From Sabellastarte sp. h YS-2021 (Eukaryota > Annelida > Polychaeta > Sabellida > Sabellidae): a DNA stretch of 64,000 nt. Both the position numbers and the translations under genes were made by a program. The notes under the pieces were generated by a model, which was given only the letters and a program-made list of their open reading frames with translations, was not told the DNA's origin and made no database searches. Shown one piece after another: positions 63,501 through 64,000 of the stretch. The first letter of the stretch is position 1. Every line of letters begins with the position of its first letter. The stretch covers positions 58,223,293 to 58,287,292 of the forward strand of contig OZ024927.1 of assembly GCA_964017235.1 (NCBI GenBank). The letters are read 5' to 3'.

Positions 63501-63913
63501 ATTGAGAAATTTGTGTGAGCTTCACGGGCTTGTGATTGATGTTTAGCAGTGTGGATCTTTCAAAGAATTTGAATTGTTAATAAAGATCATTATATGAACA
63601 GAATTTAACACAGACTCAAATCCACAGTGAATCACAAAGTATTTGTATCAGAACAAAGCATATTTAAATTGTTTATTTTTTGTCGAAAGTTACTATTTAT
63701 ATTTTTATCTATTTTATGTTTTTCAGTCAATTATTAACTTTGTCAAAAAACATTTGATCAAATTTTATTTAAAACTGAATCATTATTAATTTGTATATCT
63801 TAAGTTACAATTAATATTTTGATCTTTTTTTTAATGTTTTTCAGTCACTGATTAACTTTGTCAACAAACATTTAAACAAAATAAACTTAGAAGTGACAGA
63901 TCTGGATTCACAG
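18897..63913 (+). CDS. parvin: parvin (alpha-parvin-like), ten of its exons, 3' end beyond window
   Basis: Parvin links integrin-linked kinase to actin at focal adhesions (ILK-PINCH-parvin complex). The coding exons are 18897-19002, 28573-28662, 28978-29048, 34754-34856, 37097-37246, 37787-37902, 45300-45358, 48331-48350, 61555-61616 and 63845-63913. They sum to 846 nt and splice phases agree throughout, giving 282 residues. The N-terminus has FFDKLGGTLARKKKGKD. CH1 starts about residue 91 (LTDWINDVLADHRIIVKDL) and includes LVAMLHLLVALARFFRAPIR. The linker leads to ERDAFDTLFDHAPDKLNVVK and the start of CH2 (LINFVNKHLNKINLEVTDL). Vertebrate alpha-parvin is 372 residues, so roughly 90 residues lie to the right. 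The ATG at 18897 matches the family start, although the frame stays open to an ATG at 18762. Confidence 0.93.
20564..20569 (-). terminator. AATAAA for PHD-finger gene
   Basis: TTTATT on + is AATAAA on -, 5 nt beyond the stop codon of the PHD-finger frame. No other hexamer in the immediate vicinity competes. Confidence 0.5.
20574..21056 (-). CDS. tandem PHD-finger protein carried by TIR element
   Basis: About 160 residues with two Cys4-His-Cys3 modules. The first is CPKC...CDIC...HRHC...CPAC, the second CEVC...CDNC...HKSC...CFKC. PHD fingers usually bind histone H3 tails, so a chromatin-targeting role is a family-based inference. The stop at 20574 is followed 5 nt later by AATAAA on - (20564-20569), giving a very compact 3' end. 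There is no ATG at the N-terminus: the open frame runs back to a stop at 21075 with CTLGCNH in it, so an upstream exon is likely (a possible acceptor, ACATCAG, lies near 21064). It may be the accessory protein of an autonomous relative. Confidence 0.75.
   Translation of the reverse strand: MGCNHKIILTTKRQSRRSSSRINYATLDIQGFDNDCIASIPSIQCPKCHIPDDSLLEVIWYGCDICERWWHRHCLPSDAQTLADLSCIDKATIFRCPACPEMLLCEVCFTTNAERDIFAICDNCCAIYHKSCLPKNHLVEYLAYSQSGAKWFCFKCDIEN
21371..21579. mobile_element. 209-bp MITE with 40-bp TIRs that are themselves duplicated
   Basis: The left arm is TCAGCCAGTGAAGTTCGTCA followed by a direct repeat of the CAGTGAAGTTCGTCACC core. The right arm is the inverted copy with one or two changes (GAAATTC). 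The central 130 bp is AT-rich and non-coding. No clear target duplication is visible. It lies 30 bp from the end of the PHD-finger element. Confidence 0.8.
21939..22415. mobile_element. piggyBac-like MITE with TTAA target sites
   Basis: TTAA at 21935-21938 and 22416-22419 brackets ends CCCTTTCACTACCA and (reverse complement) CCCTATCACTACCA. TTAA duplication with CCC-starting termini is characteristic of piggyBac. The 477-bp interior is non-coding. Its right part has nested GTCGAC palindromes (GTCGACTGCAGTCGAC near 22381). Confidence 0.8.
22497..23852 (+). mobile_element. HINE family E copy E1
   Basis: The right terminus is GGCGGGTGATAA then the hairpin CCGCTG-CGG-CAGTGG then CCTTGTTT, as in copies ending at 53998 and 56877 on the other strand. 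The body repeats AAAACAAAATGGC(T/C)GCCAT, CTAGCTTCATCA, GGTTATCCTATTAAAAAGGC and CCTTATATCTCCC. The 5' palindrome is not preserved; the start is taken where ATTATAAAACGCCTTCC begins. Small ORFs in this region are repeat products. Confidence 0.7.
25889..27257. repeat. widely spaced inverted repeat pair
   Basis: GGTTACCTCAGCTCTACTTG through CCCCACATAAAACTG at 25889-25943 is repeated inverted at 27188-27257 with several changes and a small insertion (about 55-65 bp arms). The arms could be the TIRs of a decayed 1.4-kb element or two opposed copies of a short repeat. Nothing coding is recognised between them. Confidence 0.6.
28573..28662 (+). CDS. parvin: parvin coding exon 2
   Basis: Follows the acceptor TTGTGCAG and ends at donor GTTTGT, phase 1 to phase 1. 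It encodes AQEIQEEGRHAIESPTSPTI then ADVGPEGFLL. The QEEG..AI...SP pattern is the parvin N-terminal linker. Confidence 0.88.
28978..29048 (+). CDS. parvin: parvin coding exon 3
   Basis: Follows CTTTCAG and ends AAAAAG|GTTGGC, phase 1 to 0. It encodes EENEERDMLDPTAKSDPKVE then ELKK, matching the parvin MVDPNSRSDPKLQEL segment. The donor is weak (GTTGGC), and a Harbinger transposon starts 47 bp after it. Confidence 0.88.
29502..29516 (+). promoter_or_regulatory. TATA box of transposase (copy 2)
   Basis: TATATATATATAAAA about 43 nt upstream of the ATG at 29559, matching the TATA placement in copy 1. Confidence 0.5.
29559..30864 (+). pseudogene. PIF/Harbinger DDE transposase with one frameshift (copy 2)
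   Basis: The ATG at 29559 opens MPPFNGRQIQQQLRAFLVFI, a poly-Gln/Pro linker, then the HTH region (LALTIRYLATGESYTSL, FRVGRSTISKFLPEV). At about 30050 the frame breaks: copy 1 has about 8 more bases between VCRA and EF, so a small deletion in copy 2 is the likely cause. The second frame carries the DDE triad: Asp in GALDGKHVALKKP (codon at 30163), Asp in FILADDAF (30433/30436) and Glu in RRVVENAFGIL (30544), ending WQDGRI with TAA at 30862. Only this one defect is seen, so inactivation is recent. In this family the enzyme cuts and rejoins the element at TWA sites. Confidence 0.92.
30882..30897 (+). promoter_or_regulatory. histone-type 3' stem-loop, proximal, after transposase
   Basis: AGTCCT-TTTC-AGGACT is a perfect six-base-pair stem with a UUUC loop, 17 nt after the TAA. 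The flanks are AAAC before and AACTA after. Confidence 0.7.
30907..30922 (+). promoter_or_regulatory. histone-type 3' stem-loop, distal, with ACCA flank
   Basis: AGTCCT-TTTC-AGGACT is preceded by AAC and followed directly by ACCA (30923-30926), the cleavage flank seen in histone mRNAs. An A-rich block (TTCCAAAAAACAATTAATCA, 30931-30950) follows at the distance where a histone downstream element would sit. The same arrangement occurs on the opposite strand behind the partner gene. Confidence 0.75.
30959..31405. repeat. 43-bp tandem array with 86-bp higher-order period
   Basis: Ten full units start every 43 bp from 30959 to 31346, plus a partial unit. The unit is GACAAACAGACAAACCCCAT, then GCCAAACATAACTTGT, then ACAGACG or TCAGACA. 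The two end variants alternate for the first eight units, then the last units are all TCAGACA. The - strand frames reading MAWGLSVCLSEQVMFG are products of the array. It sits between the two convergent gene ends. Confidence 0.95.
31680..31860. repeat. GT-rich low-complexity tract with inverted copy of the array core
   Basis: The + strand is almost all G and T (GGGTTTGGGTGTTTGTTGGT and similar) with several G-runs able to form quadruplexes. GGGTTTGTCTGTTTGTGGG near 31829 is the reverse complement of the CAAACAGACAAACCC core of the array at 30959-31405, so the two can base-pair. Confidence 0.65.
32175..32190 (-). promoter_or_regulatory. histone-type 3' stem-loop after MADF partner
   Basis: On - it reads GGCCCT-TTTC-AGGGCC then ACCAA, a perfect match to the histone mRNA 3' stem-loop consensus (GGYYCU-UUUC-ARRRCC with an ACC(C)A flank). 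It starts 32 nt past the stop codon at 32223. The stem differs from the transposase stem by paired changes (A-U to G-C, U-A to C-G), so base pairing has been conserved. The A-rich block TTCTTCCAAAAACAATTATT follows. Confidence 0.8.
32223..33440 (-). CDS. MADF (Myb/SANT-like) partner protein of Harbinger transposon, intact
   Basis: An uninterrupted 405-residue frame from ATG at 33440 to TGA. Residues 1-13 are a basic KGGKRGRKK stretch, then about 50 acidic residues, then KRAR (71-74). Residues about 84-180 are a MADF domain: SIVEFVKLHPELYDKEHSRF, ALWAEI, RRWFESQRTRYEKL and WVYQQMGFLK, with the family's spaced tryptophans at about 115, 132 and 161. The rest is a Ser/Thr-rich linker and a C-terminal SSFVYYTPSPIGF-RHNLSG segment with poly-Gln. 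In Harbinger systems a Myb/SANT-like protein imports the transposase and helps it bind the ends. It remains intact although the adjacent transposase is frameshifted. Confidence 0.88.
   Translation of the reverse strand: MRKEKGGKRGRKKMDEREKESQVEERSEVITEEGSERREEEEIQEDPAIGEAVAEEEERCEEDPECHSSAKRARVCATFTDSDEVSIVEFVKLHPELYDKEHSRFHDRNRREALWAEISAELKLQPFDVRRWFESQRTRYEKLSKLQSGQAPREMTKRQSWVYQQMGFLKTHIRRKGANRSSGFEASPNTSKQDESRGSTTDTEHLESSVLRERSQSIITSTPVSTTDSKILEHFEQMRTLISGFLHQKSDRQPFFDYVASEAEKMTQEEFEELKGKIFRDIENIKSNRRRQPLPRRSATVTTESQRVGLLPTTTPQASSSTQAAPSSSFVYYTPSPIGFSNPTSVLTVQDEGSRHNLSGILSQLPDLTSTQIVEQPQQQQQQPQQQLFTITTSAPPQQQQQPPQ
33614..33622 (-). promoter_or_regulatory. TATA box of MADF partner
   Basis: CTTATATAG on + reads CTATATAAG on -, about 175 nt upstream of the partner ATG, next to the GC-rich subterminal motifs. 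It implies a leader of about 145 nt. Confidence 0.5.
34754..34856 (+). CDS. parvin: parvin coding exon 4 (start of CH1)
   Basis: Follows the acceptor TTTTGTAG and ends at donor GTAAAT, phase 0 to 1. It encodes SLTDWINDVLADHRIIVKDL then QEDLFDGLILQKLI, the first helices of the first calponin-homology domain. Confidence 0.93.
35178..36135 (+). mobile_element. HINE family C element in parvin intron 4
   Basis: The 5' end is the palindrome GTCCACCC-ACTGG-GGGGTGGAC. The 3' end has GGGGTGGACAT (36103-36113) overlapping a terminal hairpin ACATTA-CATATGA-TAATGT. The interior holds about 145-150-bp units with AACCGTG.GAGATAGAGCGAT, TCGAAATTTTCGACCCA and AAAATGGCGGCCATTTTGAA, related to the family D minisatellite although the ends differ. 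Confidence 0.75.
37097..37246 (+). CDS. parvin: parvin coding exon 5 (CH1)
   Basis: Acceptor TGTTATAG, donor GTAAGC, phase 1 to 1. It encodes EKLAGVEIKEMPEVIQSEMG, QKQKLQRVLDMINRILQL and PPNWHNTKWSVD, matching the parvin QSEIAQKQKLQTVLEKIN region. Confidence 0.94.
37787..37902 (+). CDS. parvin: parvin coding exon 6 (end of CH1)
   Basis: Acceptor GTTTGCAG, donor GTAATA, phase 1 to 0. It encodes IHCKNLVAMLHLLVALARFF and RAPIRMPENVTIPVIVVQ, nearly identical in pattern to vertebrate LVAILHLLVALSQYFRAPIR. Confidence 0.95.
38016..44679 (+). mobile_element. HINE family B copy B1, split by nested B2
   Basis: The 5' end is the palindrome ATATCCCCAGAC-GAAA-GTCGGGGATAT. The interior has about 304-bp units (ACTTTTTGCCACCTTTAAGC, CATCTGGGAATGCATTATTA, AACCTGTGTATGAGGACCAT, GTAACTTGGAAATGGTAAGT). 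B1 runs 38016-40439, is interrupted by B2 (40440-43702), and resumes at 43703 to finish at 44679. It has the subterminal CCTGTCTGGGGATATG, the hairpin TTGGCGCCGAGTTGGCCCAA and TCTAG. The layout is Helitron/Helentron-like: TC start, CTAG end, A before and T after. Short - strand ORFs (for example near 38969, 39272, 39577) are repeat products. Confidence 0.85.
40440..43702 (+). mobile_element. HINE family B copy B2, nested in B1
   Basis: Same termini as B1 (TCCCCAGACGAAAGTCGGGG start; TTGGCGCCGAGTTGGCTCAA then TCTAG end), 3.26 kb. The GCC run near the 5' end is longer than in B1. By eye its sequence is almost identical to B3 (48425-51697) and clearly more different from B1, so B2 and B3 are recent relatives. 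Confidence 0.88.
44902..45136 (+). mobile_element. tRNA-derived SINE with 14-bp target duplication
   Basis: TTAACATGCATTGT flanks both sides (44888-44901, 45137-45150). The head carries GGTGGTAACACTCTCGCCTC and a weakened box B (GGTTCACTTCC), with the same CTACCCGTCGTGATATGACC body and (AAAT)n tail as other copies. It ends 163 bp before parvin exon 7. Confidence 0.92.
45300..45358 (+). CDS. parvin: parvin coding exon 7 (inter-CH linker)
   Basis: Acceptor TTGTTGCAG, donor GTAAGT, phase 0 to 2. It encodes KLQGTLQTRKVVEEITTSQ, matching the KREGILQSRQIQEEITG linker of vertebrate parvin. Confidence 0.9.
45586..48132 (+). mobile_element. HINE family A copy A1, interrupted by hAT-like insert
   Basis: The 5' palindrome TACCCCACCGCC...GGGCTGTCGGGGTA opens the element. 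Internal units of about 145 bp read GGCTATATCTCGGAAACCGT, AAGGTGTAGGAAGTTGATAC, TTGGTAGGGACATTGGTTAG and TGACCTTGATTTGACCTTTG. The 3' end has GGCTGTGGGGTA (48102-48113), the reverse complement of the 5' end, then a perfect hairpin GCATC-TCT-GATGC (48117-48129). The segment 46283-47565 is a later insertion. Confidence 0.82.
46283..47565. mobile_element. hAT-like non-autonomous element inside A1
   Basis: The termini CAGAGTTGCTTCTAGGA and (reverse complement) CAGTGTTGATTCTAGGAA match. TGTAGGAA occurs directly on both sides (46275-46282, 47566-47573), and the uninterrupted family A unit has it once, so this is an 8-bp duplication as in hAT. The interior contains two copies of a roughly 240-bp repeat (ATTTTACTTGAAGA, GTGGACTACTCATTA, GGTTTTCCAACATATT). 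No transposase is seen. A 96-codon frame at 46328 is unidentified. Confidence 0.75.
48331..48350 (+). CDS. parvin: parvin coding exon 8, 20-nt microexon
   Basis: TGATGTGGGAGCAAGATTTG lies between acceptor CAATTTCAG and donor GTAAGTTT. It takes phase 2 from exon 7 and gives phase 1 to exon 9, adding DDVGARFE before RDAFDTLFDH. Skipping it would shift the frame (20 nt), so it must be included for a full protein. It is followed by a 13.2-kb intron. Confidence 0.85.
48425..51697 (+). mobile_element. HINE family B copy B3 in parvin intron 8
   Basis: Complete element of 3.27 kb: start TCCCCAGACGAAAGTCGGGG, the longest GCC run of the three copies, several 304-bp units, then CTGTCTGGGGATATG, hairpin and TCTAG end. 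The flanks are A before and T after. It begins only 74 bp after the microexon. Confidence 0.9.
51741..52268 (+). mobile_element. HINE family D, 5' part
   Basis: Opens with the palindrome GTCCC-GCAA-GGGAC. It continues with AACCCTGTGACCGTTAGGCG, TTAATGATTAATTAATCATT and one minisatellite unit (GATAGAGCAATTTCAACAAA, CATAGGGTATC). No 3' hairpin is found, so it is truncated. It starts 44 bp after B3. Confidence 0.6.
52545..52768 (+). mobile_element. HINE family A 3' fragment
   Basis: Contains TTGAATTGTCTTG, CATTATCTTTCTCTTAGACA, ATATCTCATGGTGTTAAAAA, GGCTGTGGGGTACGGGCAAC and TCTGATGCTATTTT. This is the 3' end of family A with one change breaking the terminal hairpin (GCAAC/GATGC). The 5' part is missing. 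Confidence 0.7.
53590..55975 (+). mobile_element. HINE family E copy E4, split by nested E2
   Basis: Starts near CACCATC...CGGTGGGAGATAATTGC and reads + until about 53997 (GAAATTGGGAAAACAACCC). It resumes at about 55200 (ATAATGTCCTGGGATAAATT) and ends with GTGGGAGATAA then CACCGCAGCAGTGG (about 55944-55970). Joining the two halves restores the usual unit order, which shows that E2 landed inside. Family E units: CCTTATATCTCCCTTATTAT, GTGAAAACAACCTATA, TTTTGCAAGTG. Confidence 0.65.
53998..55200 (-). mobile_element. HINE family E copy E2, nested in E4
   Basis: On - the 3' end is at the left: AAAACAAGGCCACTGCCGCA then GGTTATCTCCCACC (terminal hairpin and subterminal repeat). The 5' palindrome is at the right (ATAATCTCCAGACCATGGCC...GGTGGGAGACAAT, 55160-55200). 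The body holds ATGGCGGCCATTTTG and GCTAGCTGGAATATTT units. Confidence 0.72.
56487..56712 (+). mobile_element. diverged tRNA-derived SINE
   Basis: Has TGGTGGGGAGCCCACTTGCC, box-B-like GGTTCAAACCC, CTACCCATCGTGATATTACC and an AAATAAAT tail. It is the most diverged of the four SINE copies, with no clear target duplication. Confidence 0.75.
56877..58549 (-). mobile_element. HINE family E copy E3, complete
   Basis: The 3' end at the left is AAAACAAGGCCACTGCCGCA then GCATTTATCTCCCGCC. The 5' end at the right is a long palindrome, ATAATCTCCCGACCACGGCC-TT-CGGCCGGCGGGAGATAAT. It contains repeated units of about 300 bp, two of them highly similar near 57930-58130 and 58180-58440. Length 1.67 kb. It is the best reference copy of family E here. 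Confidence 0.8.
59484..61090 (+). mobile_element. HINE family A copy A2
   Basis: The 5' palindrome TACCCAACAGCCC-TTAA-GGGCCGTTGGGGTA is nearly perfect. About seven internal units follow (CTATATCTCGGAAACCGTAA, GGTAGGGACATTGGTT, CCTTGATTTGACCTTTGACC). It closes with CCCCAGGCTGTGGGGTAC and hairpin GCATC-TCT-GATGC (61073-61085). Confidence 0.85.
61555..61616 (+). CDS. parvin: parvin coding exon 9
   Basis: Acceptor CTTTTCCAG, donor GTAAGT, phase 1 to 0. It encodes (E)RDAFDTLFDHAPDKLNVVKR, identical to vertebrate alpha-parvin in almost every position. Confidence 0.95.
61882..62245. mobile_element. hAT-like MITE with exact 8-bp target duplication
   Basis: TCATGTAC flanks both sides (61874-61881, 62246-62253). 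The termini TAGTGTTGGTATTG and (reverse complement) TAGTGCTGGTATTG match. The interior is full of ATCGATAT motifs and has no coding capacity. The 8-bp duplication and TIR type indicate hAT mobilisation. It lies in parvin intron 9. Confidence 0.88.
62286..63163 (+). mobile_element. HINE family A copy A3, short
   Basis: The 5' end is TACCCCACAGCCTTTAAAGG. It has three internal units, then GGGCTGTGGTGTACAG and hairpin GCATC-TCC-GATGC (63146-63158). Fewer units than A1 and A2 explain its 0.88-kb length. Confidence 0.82.
63727..63789 (+). pseudogene. parvin: decayed tandem copy of parvin exon 10
   Basis: Behind its own TTTTTCAG acceptor the sequence reads SIINFVKKHLIK against SLINFVNKHLNK in exon 10, 31 of 36 bases identical. 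It then diverges and hits TAA at 63787. No donor precedes the stop. The intron sequence before both copies is also similar (AAGTTAC...ATGTTTTTCAG), with an offset of 118 bp. It arose by tandem duplication and is no longer usable as an exon. Confidence 0.75.
63845..63913 (+). CDS. parvin: parvin coding exon 10 (start of CH2)
   Basis: Acceptor TTTTTCAG, donor GTACTA, phase 0 to 0. It encodes SLINFVNKHLNKINLEVTDL then DSQ, the beginning of the second CH domain that binds ILK and paxillin in the known family. The next exon is beyond the window. Confidence 0.93.
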
Positions 63914-64000
63914 GTACTAGTCTTTTTATTCTTTTTACTTGTGTCCCCTGGCTACTTGTATTTTCCTAAAAGATCTTTACAGTATGCTGTTTTGTGAAAT

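Overview
The window is nuclear DNA from an animal: AT-rich, spliced, with gene density near one gene per 30 kb and most of the space filled by mobile DNA. A tRNA-derived SINE ending in (AAAT)n, many rolling-circle-type non-autonomous elements built on internal minisatellites, an FMRFamide-receptor-like GPCR and an invertebrate-style single parvin fit a mollusc, most likely a bivalve. The taxon is an inference, not a direct reading.

Two host genes are visible, both on the + strand. At 5.8-7.3 kb a class A neuropeptide-type GPCR has its whole 394-residue coding region in one exon. From 18.9 kb to the right edge runs parvin, the CH-domain partner of integrin-linked kinase. Ten coding exons can be placed with consistent splice phases; they total 846 nt (282 codons) and include a 20-nt microexon. 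The last part of the second CH domain lies beyond the window. Just before exon 10 is a decayed tandem copy of that exon.

Two PIF/Harbinger transposons are present. Copy 1 runs from the left edge to 3287 and is badly decayed. Copy 2 (29096-34241) sits inside parvin intron 3 and still has both ends. Each carries two convergent genes: a DDE transposase and a MADF (Myb/SANT-like) partner. All four gene 3' ends carry the hairpin of replication-dependent histone mRNAs (six-base stem, UUUC loop, then ACCA) 17-46 nt after the stop codon, with compensatory base changes and a conserved A-rich block just downstream. Three of the four genes also have a TATA box. This is the most unusual signal in the window: a DNA transposon that appears to use histone-type, non-polyadenylated mRNA ends.

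The parvin introns hold further layers. They include a TA-flanked element with perfect 24-bp inverted repeats that carries a tandem PHD-finger protein (19254-21338), a piggyBac-like MITE, other MITEs, two hAT-like elements and SINEs. There are also at least six families (called A-F here) of elements that share one layout though not sequence: a palindromic 5' end, internal minisatellite, a 3' subterminal copy of the 5' repeat, and a short terminal hairpin. This is the layout of Helentron-derived HINEs. Several are nested inside older members of their own or other families (B2 in B1, E2 in E4, F in A4 with a SINE inside F, a hAT element in A1), giving a relative insertion history.

Gene-free stretches where I recognise nothing: 3288-4260, 4580-5780, 7342-8897, 9151-12150, 12770-13120, 14830-16230, 16640-18046, 23860-25880, 27260-28570, 36140-37090, 52770-53580 and 58560-59480.
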